A DNA stretch of 64,000 bases from contig CAJFCV020000001.1 of the NCBI GenBank assembly GCA_904066235.2, positions 9,238,001 through 9,302,000 on the forward strand. The letters are read 5' to 3'. This document shows, one piece after another, positions 20,139-34,600 of this stretch. A program made the position numbers and the translations under genes. The notes beneath the pieces are model-generated. The model searched no databases. It saw nothing but the letters and a program-made list of their open reading frames with translations, and was not told where the DNA came from. The DNA is from Bursaphelenchus xylophilus (Eukaryota > Nematoda > Chromadorea > Rhabditida > Aphelenchoididae). The stretch's first letter is position 1. The number at the start of each line of letters is the position of its first letter.

Positions 20139-22526
20139 CGATTAGCTTTCGAATGGTGGATGTCTTGTCAATTCACTCTGTCATCACTAATTCACTTTTT
20201 TTTAAAACCGGTGTCTAGTATAATATAAGAGTTTTTCGCCCAGTGTCGGCGCAATTTGATTCCAAAAAAGCTGAAACTTGCCACGCTAAAATCTCAGGCG
20301 ATTAGCTTTCGAATGGTGTATGTCCTGTCAATTCACTCTGTCATCACTAATTCACTTTTTTTTTAAACCGGTGTCTAGTATAATATCAGAGTTTTTCGCC
20401 CAGTGTCGGCGTAATTTGATTCCAAAAAAGCTGAAACTTGCCATGCTAAAATCTCAGGCGATTAGCTTTCGAATGGTGTATGTCTTGTCAATTCACTCTG
20501 TCATCACTAATTCACTTTTTTTAAAACCGGTGTCTAGTATAATATAAGAGTTTTTCGCCCAGTGTCGGCGCAATTTGATTCCAAAAAAGCTGAAACTTGC
20601 CATGCTAAAATCTCAGGCGATTAGCTTTCGAATGGTGTATGTCTTGTCAATTCACTCTGTCATCACTAATTCACTTTTTTTAAAACCGGTGTCTAGTATA
20701 ATATAAGAGTTTTTCGCCCAGTGTCGGCGCAATTTGATTCCAAAAAAGCTGAAACTTGCCATGCTAAAATCTCAGGCGATTAGCTTTCGAATGGTGTATG
20801 TCTTGTCAATTCACTCTGTCATCACTAATTCACTTTTTTTTAAAACCGGTGTCTAGTATAATATAAGAGTTTTTCGCCCAGTGTCGGCGCAATTTGATTC
20901 CAAAAAAGCTGAAACTTGCCATGCTAAAATCTCAGGCGATTAGCTTTCGAATGGTGTATGTCTTGTCAATTCACTCTGTCATCACTAATTCACTTTTTTT
21001 TAAACCGGTGTCTAGTATAATATCAGAGTTTTTCGCCCAGTGTCGGCGTAATTTGATTCCAAAAAAGCTGAAACTTGCCATGCTAAAATCTCAGGCGATT
21101 AGCTTTCGAATGGTGTATGTCTTGTCAATTCACTCTGTCATCACTAATTCACTTTTTTTAAAACCGGTGTCTAGTATAATATAAGAGTTTTTCGCCCAGT
21201 GTCGGCGTAATTTGATTCCAAAAAAGCTGAAGCTTGCCATGCTAAAATCTCAGGCGATTAGCTTTCGAATGGTGGATGTCTTGTCAATTCACTCTGTCAT
21301 CACTAATTCACTTTTTTTAAAACCGGTGTCTAGTATAATATAAGAGTTTTTCGCCCAGTGTCGGCGTAATTTGATTCCAAAAAAGCTGAAGCTTGCCATG
21401 CTAAAATCTCAGGCGATTAGCTTTCGAATGGTGTATGTCTTGTCAATTCACTCTGTCATCACTAATTCACTTTTTTTTAAACCGGTGTCTAGTATAATAT
21501 CAGAGTTTTTCGCCCAGTGTCGGCGTAATTTGATTCCAAAAAAGCTGAAACTTGCCATGCTAAAATCTCAGGCGATTAGCTTTCGAATGGTGTATGTCTT
21601 GTCAATTCACTCCGTCATCACTAATTCACTTTTTTTTAAACCGGTGTCTAGTATAATATAAGAGTTTTTCGCCCAGTGTCGGCGCAATTTGATTCCAAAA
21701 AAGCTGAAACTTGCCATGCTAAAATCTCAGGCGATTAGCTTTCGAATGGTGTGTGTCTTGTCAATTCACTCCGTCATCACTAATTCACTTTTTTTTAAAC
21801 CTCTGTCTAGTATAATATAAGAGTTTTTCGCCCAGTGTCGGCGCAATTTAATTTCAAAATAGCTGAAACTTGCCATGCTAAAATCTCAGGCGATTAGCTT
21901 TCCAATGGTGTATGTCTTGTCAATTCACTCTGTCATCACTAATTCACTTTTTTTAAAACCGGTGTCTAGTATAATATAAGAGTTTTTCGCCCAGTGTCGG
22001 CGCAATTTGATTCCAAAAAAGCTGAAACTTGCCATGCTAAAATCTCAGGCGATTAGCTTTCGAATGGTGTATGTCTTGTCAATTCACTCTGTCATCACTA
22101 ATTCACTTTTTTTAAAACCGGTGTCTAGTATAATATAAGAGTTTTTCGCCCAGTGTCGGCGCAATTTGATTCCAAAAAAGCTGAAACTTGCCATGCTAAA
22201 ATCTCAGGCGATTAGCTTTCGAATGGTGTGTGTCTTGTCAATTCACTCCGTCATCACTAATTCACTTTTTTTTAAACCTCTGTCTAGTATAATATAAGAG
22301 TTTTTCGCCCAGTGTCGGCGCAATTTAATTTCAAAATAGCTGAAACTTGCCATGCTAAAATCTCAGGCGATTAGCTTTCCAATGGTGTATGTCTTGTCAA
22401 TTCACTCTGTCATCACTAATTCACTTTTTTTAAAACCGGTGTCTAGTATAATATAAGAGTTTTTCGCCCAGTGTCGGCGTAATTTGATTCCAAAAAAGCT
22501 GAAGCTTGCCATGCTAAAATCTCAGG

Positions 22527-23323
22527 CGATTAGCTTTCGAATGGTGGATGTCTTGTCAATTCACTCTGTCATCACTAATTCACTTTTTTTAAAACCGGTG
22601 TCTAGTATAATATAAGAGTTTTTCGCCCAGTGTCGGCGCAATTTGATTCCAAAAAAGCTGAAACTTGCCATGCTAAAATCTCAGGCGATTAGCTTTCGAA
22701 TGGTGTATGTCTTGTCAATTCACTCTGTCATCACTAATTCACTTTTTTTTTAAACCGGTGTCTAGTATAATATCAGAGTTTTTCGCCCAGTGTCGGCGTA
22801 ATCTGATTCCAAAAAAGCTGAAACTTGCCATGCTAAAATCTCAGGCGATTAGCTTTCGAATGGTGTATGTCTTGTCAATTCACTCTGTCATCACTAATTC
22901 ACTTTTTTTAAAACCGGTGTCTAGTATAATATAAGAGTTTTTCGCCCAGTGTCGGCGCAATTTGATTCCAAAAAAGCTGAAACTTGCCATGCTAAAATCT
23001 CAGGCGATTAGCTTTCGAATGGTGTGTGTCTTGTCAATTCACTCCGTCATCACTAATTCACTTTTTTTTAAACCGGTGTCTAGTATAATATAAGAGTTTT
23101 TCGCCCAGTGTCGGCGCAATTTGATTCCAAAAAAGCTGAAACTTGCCATGCTAAAATCTCAGGCGATTAGATTTCGAATGGTGTATGTCTTGTCAATTCA
23201 CTCTGTCATCACTAATTCACTTTTTTTTAAAACCGGTGTCTAGTATAATATAAGAGTTTTTCGCCCAGTGTCGGCGCAATTTGATTCCAAAAAAGCTGAA
23301 ACTTGCCATGCTAAAATCTCAGG
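22527..23323 (+). repeat. Segmental copy of 16799-17593
   Basis: The marker order GTGGATGTC, plain, GTAATCTG, plain, GTGTGTGTC with CTCCGTC, GATTAGATTTCG is shared by 16799-17593 and this segment. The offset is about 5729 bp (36 monomers). GTAATCTG is otherwise seen only near 30595, so shared ancestry is more likely than recurrent mutation. Confidence 0.82.
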
Positions 23324-24602
23324 CGATTAGCTTTCGAATGGTGTATGTCCTGTCAATTCACTCTGTCATCACTAATTCACTTTTTTTTTAAACCGGTGTC
23401 TAGTATAATATCAGAGTTTTTCGCCCAGTGTCGGCGTAATTTGATTCCAAAAAAGCTGAAGCTTGCCATGCTAAAATCTCAGGCGATTAGCTTTCGAATG
23501 GTGTATGTCCTGTCAATTCACTCTGTCATCACTAATTCACTTTTTTTAAACCGGTGTCTAGTATAATATCAGAGTTTTTCGCCCAGTGTCGGCGTAATTT
23601 GATTCCAAAAAAGCTGAAACTTGCCATGCTAAAATCTCAGGCGATTAGCTTTCGAATGGTGTATGTCCTGTCAATTCACTCTGTCATCACTAATTCACTT
23701 TTTTTAAAACCGGTGTCTAGTATAATATAAGAGTTTTTCGCCCAGTGTCGGCGCAATTTGATTCCAAAAAAGCTGAAACTTGCCATGCTAAAATCTCAGG
23801 CGATTAGCTTTCGAATGGTGTGTGTCTTGTCAATTCACTCCGTCATCACTAATTCACTTTTTTTTAAACCGGTGTCTAGTATAATATAAGAGTTTTTCGC
23901 CCAGTGTCGGCGCAATTTGATTCCAAAAAAGCTGAAACTTGCCATGCTAAAATCTCAGGCGATTAGCTTTCGAATGGTGTATGTCTTGTCAATTCACTCC
24001 GTCATCACTAATTCACTTTTTTTAAACCGGTGTCTAGTATAATATCAGAGTTTTTCGCCCAGTGTCGGCGTAATTTGATTCCAAAAAAGCTGAAGCTTGC
24101 CATGCTAAAATCTCAGGCGATTAGCTTTCGAATGGTGGATGTCTTGTCAATTCACTCTGTCATCACTAATTCACTTTTTTTAAAACCGGTGTCTAGTATA
24201 ATATAAGAGTTTTTCGCCCAGTGTCGGCGCAATTTGATTCCAAAAAAGCTGAAACTTGCCATGCTAAAATCTCAGGCGATTAGCTTTCGAATGGTGTATG
24301 TCTTGTCAATTCACTCTGTCATCACTAATTCACTTTTTTTTAAACCGGTGTCTAGTATAATATCAGAGTTTTTCGCCCAGTGTCGGCGTAATTTGATTCC
24401 AAAAAAGCTGAAACTTGCCATGCTAAAATCTCAGGCGATTAGCTTTCGAATGGTGTATGTCTTGTCAATTCACTCTGTCATCACTAATTCACTTTTTTTT
24501 AAAACCGGTGTCTAGTATAATATAAGAGTTTTTCGCCCAGTGTCGGCGCAATTTGATTCCAAAAAAGCTGAAACTTGCCATGCTAAAATCTCAGGCGATT
24601 AG

Positions 24603-25480
24603 CTTTCGAATGGTGTGTGTCTTGTCAATTCACTCCGTCATCACTAATTCACTTTTTTTTAAACCGGTGTCTAGTATAATATAAGAGTTTTTCGCCCAGT
24701 GTCGGCGCAATTTGATTCCAAAAAAGCTGAAACTTGCCATGCTAAAATCTCAGGCGATTAGCTTTCGAATGGTGTATGTCTTGTCAATTCACTCTGTCAT
24801 CACTAATTCACTTTTTTTAAAACCGGTGTCTAGTATAATATAAGAGTTTTTCGCCCAGTGTCGGCGCAATTTGATTCCAAAAAAGCTGAAACTTGCCATG
24901 CTAAAATCTCAGGCGATTAGCTTTCGAATGGTGTATGTCTTGTCAATTCACTCTGTCATCACTGATTCACTTTTTTTAAAACCGGTGTCTAGTATCATAT
25001 CAGAGTTTTTCCCTAAGTGTCGGCGCAATTTGATTGCAAAAGAGCTGAAACTTGCCATGCTAAAATCTCAGGCGATTAGCTTTCGAATGGTGTATGTCTT
25101 GTCAATTCACTCCGTCATCACTAATTCACTTTTTTTTAAACCGGTGTCTAGTATAATATAAGAGTTTTTCGCCCAGTGTCGGCGCAATTTGATTCCAAAA
25201 AAGCTGAAACTTGCCATGCTAAAATCTCAGGCGATTAGCTTTCGAATGGTGTATGTCTTGTCAATTCACTCTGTCATCACTAATTCACTTTTTTTAAAAC
25301 CGGTGTCTAGTATCATATCAGAGTTTTTCGCTATGTGTCGGCGCAATTTGATTGCAAAAGAGCTGAAACTTGCCATGCTAAAATCTCAGGCGATTAGCTT
25401 TCGAATGGTGTATGTCTTGTCAATTCACTCTGTCATCACTAATTCACTTTTTTTAAAACCGGTGTCTAGTATAATATAAG
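24603..25480 (+). repeat. Segment copied at about 30.8-31.7 kb, copy 1
   Basis: The series GTGTGTGTC/CTCCGTC, plain, CACTGATTC with TATCATATCAG and CCCTAAG, CTCCGTC, then TATCATATCAG with CGCTATG (CGCTAAG in the partner) and GATTGCAAAAGAGC recurs about 6195 bp downstream (39 monomers). The single G-to-T or A difference in CGCTATG near 25330 is private to this copy. Confidence 0.82.
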
Positions 25481-28400
25481 AGTTTTTCGCCCAGTGTCGG
25501 CGCAATTTGGTTCCAAAAAAGCTGAAACTTGCCATGCTAAAATCTCAGGCGATTAGCTTTCGAATGGTGTATGTCTTGTCAATTCACTCTGCCATCACTA
25601 ATTCACTTTTTTTAAAACCGGTGTCTAGTATAATATCAGAGTTTTTCGCCCAGTGTCGGCGCAATTTGATTGCAAAAGAGCTGAAACTTGCCATGCTAAA
25701 ATCTCAGGCGATTAGCTTTCGAATGGTGTATGTCTTGTCAATTCACTCCGTCATCACTAATTCACTTTTTTTAAACCGGTGTCTAGTATAATATCAGAGT
25801 TTTTCGCCCAGTGTCGGCGTAATTTGATTCCAAAAAAGCTGAAACTTGCCATGCTAAAATCTCAGGCGATTAGCTTTCGAATGGTGTATGTCTTGTCAAT
25901 TCACTCTGCCATCACTAATTCACTTTTTTTAAAACCGGTGTCTAGTATAATATCAGAGTTTTTCGCCCAGTGTCGGCGCAATTTGATTCCAAAAAAGCTG
26001 AAACTTGCCATGCTAAAATCTCAGGCGATTAGCTTTCGAATGGTGTATGTCTTGTCAATTCACTCCGTCATCACTAATTCACTTTTTTTTAAACCGGTGT
26101 CTAGTATAATATCAGAGTTTTTCGCCCAGTGTCGGCGTAATTTGATTCCAAAAAAGCTGAAACTTGCCATGCTAAAATCTCAGGCGATTAGCTTTCGAAT
26201 GGTGTATGTCTTGTCAATTCACTCCGTCATCACTAATTCACTTTTTTTTAAACCGGTGTCTAGTATAATATCAGAGTTTTTCGCCCAGTGTCGGCGTAAT
26301 TTGATTCCAAAAAAGCTGAAACTTGCCATGCTAAAATCTCAGGCGATTAGCTTTCGAATGGTGTATGTCTTGTCAATTCACTCCGTCATCACTAATTCAC
26401 TTTTTTTAAAACCGGTGTCTAGTATAATATCAGAGTTTTTCGCCCAGTGTCGGCGCAATTTGATTGCAAAAGAGCTGAAACTTGCCATGCTAAAATCTCA
26501 GGCGATTAGCTTTCGAATGGTGTATGTCTTGTCAATTCACTCCGTCATCACTAATTCACTTTTTTTTAAACCGGTGTCTAGTATAATATCAGAGTTTTTC
26601 GCCCAGTGTCGGCGTAATTTGATTCCAAAAAAGCTGAAACTTGCCACGCTAAAATCTCAGGCGATTAGCTTTCGAATGGTGTATGTCTTGTCAATTCACT
26701 CCGTCATCACTAATTCACTTTTTTTAAAACCGGTGTCTAGTATAATATAAGAGTTTTTCGCCCAGTGTCGGCGCAATTTGATTCCAAAAAAGCTGAAACT
26801 TGCCATGCTAAAATCTCAGGCGATTAGCTTTCGAATGGTGTATGTCTTGTCAATTCACTCTGCCATCACTAATTCACTTTTTTTAAACCGGTGTCTAGTA
26901 TAATATCAGAGTTTTTCGCCCAGTGTCGGCGTAATTTGATTCCAAAAAAGCTGAAACTTGCCATGCTAAAATCTCAGGCGATTAGCTTTCGAATGGTGTA
27001 TGTCTTGTCAATTCACTCCGTCATCACTAATTCACTTTTTTTAAACCGGTGTCTAGTATAATATCAGAGTTTTTCGCCCAGTGTCGGCGTAATTTGATTC
27101 CAAAAAAGCTGAAACTTGCCATGCTAAAATCTCAGGCGATTAGCTTTCGAATGGTGTATGTCTTGTCAATTCACTCCGTCATCACTAATTCACTTTTTTT
27201 AAACCGGTGTCTAGTATAATATCGGAGTTTTTCGCCCAGTGTCGGCGTAATTTGATTCCAAAAAAGCTGAAACTTGCCATGCTAAAATCTCAGGCGATTA
27301 GCTTTCGAATGGTGTATGTCTTGTCAATTCACTCTGTCATCACTAATTCACTTTTTTTAAAACCGGTGTCTAGTATAATATCAGAGTTTTTCGCCCAGTG
27401 TCGGCGTAATTTGATTCCAAAAAAGCTGAAACTTGCCATGCTAAAATCTCAGGCGATTAGCTTTCGAATGGTGTATGTCTTGTCAATTCACTCCGTCATC
27501 ACTAATTCACTTTTTTTTAAACCGGTGTCTAGTATAATATAAGAGTTTTTCGCCCAGTGTCGGCGCAATTTGATTCCAAAAAAGCTGAAACTTGCCATGC
27601 TAAAATCTCAGGCGATTAGCTTTCGAATGGTGTATGTCTTGTCAATTCACTCTGTCATCACTAATTCACTTTTTTTTAAACCGGTGTCTAGTATAATATC
27701 AGAGTTTTTCGCCCAGTGTCGGCGTAATTTGATTCCAAAAAAGCTGAAACTTGCCATGCTAAAATCTCAGGCGATTAGCTTTCGAATGGTGTATGTCTTG
27801 TCAATTCACTCTGTCATCACTAATTCACTTTTTTTTAAAACCGGTGTCTAGTATAATATAAGAGTTTTTCGCCCAGTGTCGGCGCAATTTGATTCCAAAA
27901 AAGCTGAAACTTGCCATGCTAAAATCTCAGGCGATTAGCTTTCGAATGGTGTGTGTCTTGTCAATTCACTCCGTCATCACTAATTCACTTTTTTTTAAAC
28001 CGGTGTCTAGTATAATATAAGAGTTTTTCGCCCAGTGTCGGCGCAATTTGATTCCAAAAAAGCTGAAACTTGCCATGCTAAAATCTCAGGCGATTAGCTT
28101 TCGAATGGTGTATGTCTTGTCAATTCACTCTGTCATCACTAATTCACTTTTTTTAAAACCGGTGTCTAGTATAATATAAGAGTTTTTCGCCCAGTGTCGG
28201 CGCAATTTGATTCCAAAAAAGCTGAAACTTGCCATGCTAAAATCTCAGGCGATTAGCTTTCGAATGGTGTATGTCTTGTCAATTCACTCTGTCATCACTA
28301 ATTCACTTTTTTTTAAACCGGTGTCTAGTATAATATCAGAGTTTTTCGCCCAGTGTCGGCGTAATTTGATTGCAAAAGAGCTGAAACTTGCCATGCTAAA

Positions 28401-30796
28401 ATCTCAGGCGATTAGCTTTCGAATGGTGTATGTCTTGTCAATTCACTCCGTCATCACTAATTCACTTTTTTTAAACCGGTGTCTAGTATAATATCAGAGT
28501 TTTTCGCCCAGTGTCGGCGTAATTTGATTCCAAAAAAGCTGAAACTTGCCATGCTAAAATCTCAGGCGATTAGCTTTCGAATGGTGTATGTCTTGTCAAT
28601 TCACTCCGTCATCACTAATTCACTTTTTTTTAAACCGGTGTCTAGTATAATATCGGAGTTTTTCGCCCAGTGTCGGCGTAATTTGATTCCAAAAAAGCTG
28701 AAACTTGCCATGCTAAAATCTCAGGCGATTAGCTTTCGAATGGTGTATGTCTTGTCAATTCACTCTGTCATCACTAATTCACTTTTTTTAAAACCGGTGT
28801 CTAGTATAATATCAGAGTTTTTCGCCCAGCGTCGGCGTAATTTGATTCCAAAAAAGCTGAAACTTGCCATGCTAAAATCTCAGGCGATTAGCTTTCGAAT
28901 GGTGTATGTCTTGTCAATTCACTCCGTCATCACTAATTCACTTTTTTTTAAACCGGTGTCTAGTATAATATAAGAGTTTTTCGCCCAGTGTCGGCGCAAT
29001 TTGATTCCAAAAAAGCTGAAACTTGCCATGCTAAAATCTCAGGCGATTAGCTTTCGAATGGTGTATGTCTTGTCAATTCACTCTGTCATCACTAATTCAC
29101 TTTTTTTAAACCGGTGTCTAGTATAATATCAGAGTTTTTCGCCCAGTGTCGGCGTAATTTGATTCCAAAAAAGCTGAAACTTGCCATGCTAAAATCTCAG
29201 GCGATTAGCTTTCGAATGGTGTATGTCTTGTCAATTCACTCCGTCATCACTAATTCACTTTTTTTTAAACCTGTGTCTAGTATAATATAAGAGTTTTTCG
29301 CCCAGTGTCGGCGCAATTTGATTCCAAAAAAGCTGAAACTTGCCATGCTAAAATCTCAGGCGATTAGCTTTCGAATGGTGTATGTCTTGTCAATTCACTC
29401 TGTCATCACTAATTCACTTTTTTTTAAACCGGTGTCTAGTATAATATCAGAGTTTTTCGCCCAGTGTCGGCGTAATTTGATTCCAAAAAAGCTGAAACTT
29501 GCCATGCTAAAATCTCAGGCGATTAGCTTTCGAATGGTGTATGTCTTGTCAATTCACTCTGTCATCACTAATTCACTTTTTTTAAAACCGGTGTCTAGTA
29601 TAATATAAGAGTTTTTCGCCCAGTGTCGGCGCAATTTGATTCCAAAAAAGCTGAAACTTGCCATGCTAAAATCTCAGGCGATTAGCTTTCGAATGGTGTA
29701 TGTCTTGTCAATTCACTCTGTCATCACTAATTCACTTTTTTTAAACCGGTGTCTAGTATAATATCAGAGTTTTTCGCCCAGTGTCGGCGTAATTTGATTG
29801 CAAAAGAGCTGAAACTTGCCATGCTAAAATCTCAGGCGATTAGCTTTCGAATGGTGTATGTCTTGTCAATTCACTCCGTCATCACTAATTCACTTTTTTT
29901 AAACCGGTGTCTAGTATAATATCAGAGTTTTTCGCCCAGTGTCGGCGTAATTTGATTCCAAAAAAGCTGAAACTTGCCATGCTAAAATCTCAGGCGATTA
30001 GCTTTCGAATGGTGTATGTCTTGTCAATTCACTCCGTCATCACTAATTCACTTTTTTTTAAACCGGTGTCTAGTATAATATCAGAGTTTTTCGCCCAGTG
30101 TCGGCGTAATTTGATTCCAAAAAAGCTGAAACTTGCCATGCTAAAATCTCAGGCGATTAGCTTTCGAATGGTGTATGTCTTGTCAATTCACTCTGTCATC
30201 ACTAATTCACTTTTTTTAAAACCGGTGTCTAGTATAATATCAGAGTTTTTCGCCCAGTGTCGGCGTAATTTGATTCCAAAAAAGCTGAAACTTGCCATGC
30301 TAAAATCTCAGGCGATTAGCTTTCGAATGGTGTATGTCTTGTCAATTCACTCCGTCATCACTAATTCACTTTTTTTTAAACCGGTGTCTAGTATAATATA
30401 AGAGTTTTTCGCCCAGTGTCGGCGCAATTTGATTCCAAAAAAGCTGAAACTTGCCATGCTAAAATCTCAGGCGATTAGCTTTCGAATGGTGTATGTCTTG
30501 TCAATTCACTCTGTCATCACTAATTCACTTTTTTTTAAACCGGTGTCTAGTATAATATCAGAGTTTTTCGCCCAGTGTCGGCGTAATCTGATTCCAAAAA
30601 AGCTGAAACTTGCCATGCTAAAATCTCAGGCGATTAGCTTTCGAATGGTGTATGTCTTGTCAATTCACTCTGTCATCACTAATTCACTTTTTTTTAAACC
30701 GGTGTCTAGTATAATATAAGAGTTTTTCGCCCAGTGTCGGCGCAATTTGATTCCAAAAAAGCTGAAACTTGCCATGCTAAAATCTCAGGCGATTAG

Positions 30797-31675
30797 CTTT
30801 CGAATGGTGTGTGTCTTGTCAATTCACTCCGTCATCACTAATTCACTTTTTTTTTAAACCGGTGTCTAGTATAATATAAGAGTTTTTCGCCCAGTGTCGG
30901 CGCAATTTGATTCCAAAAAAGCTGAAACTTGCCATGCTAAAATCTCAGGCGATTAGCTTTCGAATGGTGTATGTCTTGTCAATTCACTCTGTCATCACTA
31001 ATTCACTTTTTTTAAAACCGGTGTCTAGTATAATATAAGAGTTTTTCGCCCAGTGTCGGCGCAATTTGATTCCAAAAAAGCTGAAACTTGCCATGCTAAA
31101 ATCTCAGGCGATTAGCTTTCGAATGGTGTATGTCTTGTCAATTCACTCTGTCATCACTGATTCACTTTTTTTAAAACCGGTGTCTAGTATCATATCAGAG
31201 TTTTTCCCTAAGTGTCGGCGCAATTTGATTGCAAAAGAGCTGAAACTTGCCATGCTAAAATCTCAGGCGATTAGCTTTCGAATGGTGTATGTCTTGTCAA
31301 TTCACTCCGTCATCACTAATTCACTTTTTTTTAAACCGGTGTCTAGTATAATATAAGAGTTTTTCGCCCAGTGTCGGCGCAATTTGATTCCAAAAAAGCT
31401 GAAACTTGCCATGCTAAAATCTCAGGCGATTAGCTTTCGAATGGTGTATGTCTTGTCAATTCACTCTGTCATCACTAATTCACTTTTTTTAAAACCGGTG
31501 TCTAGTATCATATCAGAGTTTTTCGCTAAGTGTCGGCGCAATTTGATTGCAAAAGAGCTGAAACTTGCCATGCTAAAATCTCAGGCGATTAGCTTTCGAA
31601 TGGTGTATGTCTTGTCAATTCACTCTGTCATCACTAATTCACTTTTTTTAAAACCGGTGTCTAGTATAATATAAG
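30797..31675 (+). repeat. Segment copied from about 24.6-25.5 kb, copy 2
   Basis: It has the same ordered markers as the segment at 24603. Its CCCTAAG unit is at 31206, and the next CCCTAAG unit is at 32639, nine monomers further, so this segment also takes part in the nine-monomer periodicity. Confidence 0.82.
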
Positions 31676-34600
31676 AGTTTTTCGCCCAGTGTCGGCGCAA
31701 TTTGATTCCAAAAAAGCTGAAACTTGCCATGCTAAAATATCAGGCGATTAGCTTTCGAATGGTGTATGTCTTGTCAATTCACTCTGCCATCACTAATTCA
31801 CTTTTTTTTAAAACCGGTGTCTAGTATAATATCAGAGTTTTTCGCCCAGTGTCGGCGCAATTTGATTGCAAAAGAGCTGAAACTTGCCATGCTAAAATCT
31901 CAGGCGATTAGCTTTCGAATGGTGTATGTCTTGTCAATTCACTCCGTCATCACTAATTCACTTTTTTTAAACCGGTGTCTAGTATAATATCAGAGTTTTT
32001 CGCCCAGTGTCGGCGTAATTTGATTCCAAAAAAGCTGAAACTTGCCATGCTAAAATCTCAGGCGATTAGCTTTCGAATGGTGTATGTCTTGTCAATTCAC
32101 TCTGCCATCACTAATTCACTTTTTTTTAAAACCGGTGTCTAGTATAATATCAGAGTTTTTCGCCCAGTGTCGGCGCAATTTGATTGCAAAAGAGCTGAAA
32201 CTTGCCATGCTAAAATCTCAGGCGATTAGCTTTCGAATGGTGTATGTCTTGTCAATTCACTCTGTCATCACTAATTCACTTTTTTTAAAACCGGTGTCTA
32301 GTATAATATAAGAGTTTTTCGCCCAGTGTCGGCGCAATTTGATTCCAAAAAAGCTGAAACTTGCCATGCTAAAATCTCAGGCGATTAGCTTTCGAATGGT
32401 GTATGTCTTGTCAATTCACTCTGTCATCACTAATTCACTTTTTTTAAAACCGGTGTCTAGTATAATATAAGAGTTTTTCGCCCAGTGTCGGCGCAATTTG
32501 ATTCCAAAAAAGCTGAAACTTGCCATGCTAAAATCTCAGGCGATTAGCTTTCGAATGGTGTATGTCTTGTCAATTCACTCTGCCATCACTAATTCACTTT
32601 TTTTTAAAACCGGTGTCTAGTATCATATCAGAGTTTTTCCCTAAGTGTCGGCGCAATTTGATTGCAAAAGAGCTGAAACTTGCCATGCTAAAATCTCAGG
32701 CGATTAGCTTTCGAATGGTGTATGTCTTGTCAATTCACTCCGTCATCACTAATTCACTTTTTTTTAAACCGGTGTCTAGTATAATATAAGAGTTTTTCGC
32801 CCAGTGTCGGCGCAATTTGATTCCAAAAAAGCTGAAACTTGCCATGCTAAAATCTCAGGCGATTAGCTTTCGAATGGTGTATGTCTTGTCAATTCACTCT
32901 GTCATCACTAATTCACTTTTTTTAAAACCGGTGTCTAGTATCATATCAGAGTTTTTCGCTAAGTGTCGGCGCAATTTGATTGCAAAAGAGCTGAAACTTG
33001 CCATGCTAAAATCTCAGGCGATTAGCTTTCGAATGGTGTATGTCTTGTCAATTCACTCTGTCATCACTAATTCACTTTTTTTAAAACCGGTGTCTAGTAT
33101 AATATCAGAGTTTTTCGCCCAGTGTCGGCGCAATTTGATTGCAAAAGAGCTGAAACTTGCCATGCTAAAATCTCAGGCGATTAGCTTTCGAATGGTGTAT
33201 GTCTTGTCAATTCACTCCGTCATCACTAATTCACTTTTTTTTAAACCGGTGTCTAGTATAATATCAGAGTTTTTCGCCCAGTGTCGGCGTAATTTGATTC
33301 CAAAAAAGCTGAAACTTGCCATGCTAAAATCTCAGGCGATTAGCTTTCGAATGGTGTATGTCTTGTCAATTCACTCTGCCATCACTAATTCACTTTTTTT
33401 TAAAACCGGTGTCTAGTATAATATCAGAGTTTTTCGCCCAGTGTCGGCGCAATTTGATTGCAAAAGAGCTGAAACTTGCCATGCTAAAATCTCAGGCGAT
33501 TAGCTTTCGAATGGTGTATGTCTTGTCAATTCACTCCGTCATCACTAATTCACTTTTTTTTAAACCGGTGTCTAGTATAATATCAGAGTTTTTCGCCCAG
33601 TGTCGGCGTAATTTGATTCCAAAAAAGCTGAAACTTGCCATGCTAAAATCTCAGGCGATTAGCTTTCGAATGGTGTATGTCTTGTCAATTCACTCCGTCA
33701 TCACTAATTCACTTTTTTTAAACCGGTGTCTAGTATAATATCAGAGTTTTTCGCCCAGTGTCGGCGTAATTTGATTCCAAAAAAGCTGAAACTTGCCATG
33801 CTAAAATCTCAGGCGATTAGCTTTCGAATGGTGTATGTCTTGTCAATTCACTCCGTCATCACTAATTCACTTTTTTTAAAACCGGTGTCTAGTATAATAT
33901 CAGAGTTTTTCGCCCAGTGTCGGCGCAATTTGATTGCAAAAGAGCTGAAACTTGCCATGCTAAAATCTCAGGCGATTAGCTTTCGAATGGTGTATGTCTT
34001 GTCAATTCACTCCGTCATCACTAATTCACTTTTTTTTAAACCGGTGTCTAGTATAATATCAGAGTTTTTCGCCCAGTGTCGGCGTAATTTGATTCCAAAA
34101 AAGCTGAAACTTGCCATGCTAAAATCTCAGGCGATTAGCTTTCGAATGGTGTATGTCTTGTCAATTCACTCCGTCATCACTAATTCACTTTTTTTAAAAC
34201 CGGTGTCTAGTATAATATAAGAGTTTTTCGCCCAGTGTCGGCGCAATTTGATTCCAAAAAAGCTGAAACTTGCCATGCTAAAATCTCAGGCGATTAGCTT
34301 TCGAATGGTGTATGTCTTGTCAATTCACTCTGCCATCACTAATTCACTTTTTTTAAAACCGGTGTCTAGTATAATATCAGAGTTTTTCGCCCAGTGTCGG
34401 CGCAATTTGATTGCAAAAGAGCTGAAACTTGCCATGCTAAAATCTCAGGCGATTAGCTTTCGAATGGTGTATGTCTTGTCAATTCACTCCGTCATCACTA
34501 ATTCACTTTTTTTTAAACCGGTGTCTAGTATAATATCAGAGTTTTTCGCCCAGTGTCGGCGTAATTTGATTCCAAAAAAGCTGAAACTTGCCATGCTAAA

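Larger units (their letters stand above)
16409..24276 (+). repeat. 159-bp satellite array, transition zone
   Basis: About 49 monomers rich in rare variants: GTGGATGTC with GAAGCTTGCC, GATTAGATTTCG, AACCTGCCATG, CACTGATTCAC, TAAATTCTC with CGACTGG, CCATGTTAAA, GTCCTGTC and GTAATCTG. The GATTGCAAAAGAGC subtype first appears here (near 17874). The CCTCTG subtype makes its last appearances near 21800 and 22277. Several short segments are copied within the zone, as listed separately. No insertion or gene is seen. Confidence 0.96.

Noticed and set aside
25779..26750. Long open frame of 323 codons, and others at 46180-47106, 50162-50920, 55735-56502 and 54143-54751, as repetitive proteins
   Set aside because: They are the satellite read in its 53-codon register through TATCAG monomers. 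Neighbouring units carry an in-frame TAA or a one-base change in the T tract, starts are arbitrary, and no domain, signal or consistent boundary is seen.
29268..29276. CCTGTG at 29271 as a further CCTCTG-class monomer
   Set aside because: It is a single substitution in CCGGTG; the linked TTTAATTTC change of the CCTCTG class is absent, so it is a private mutation.
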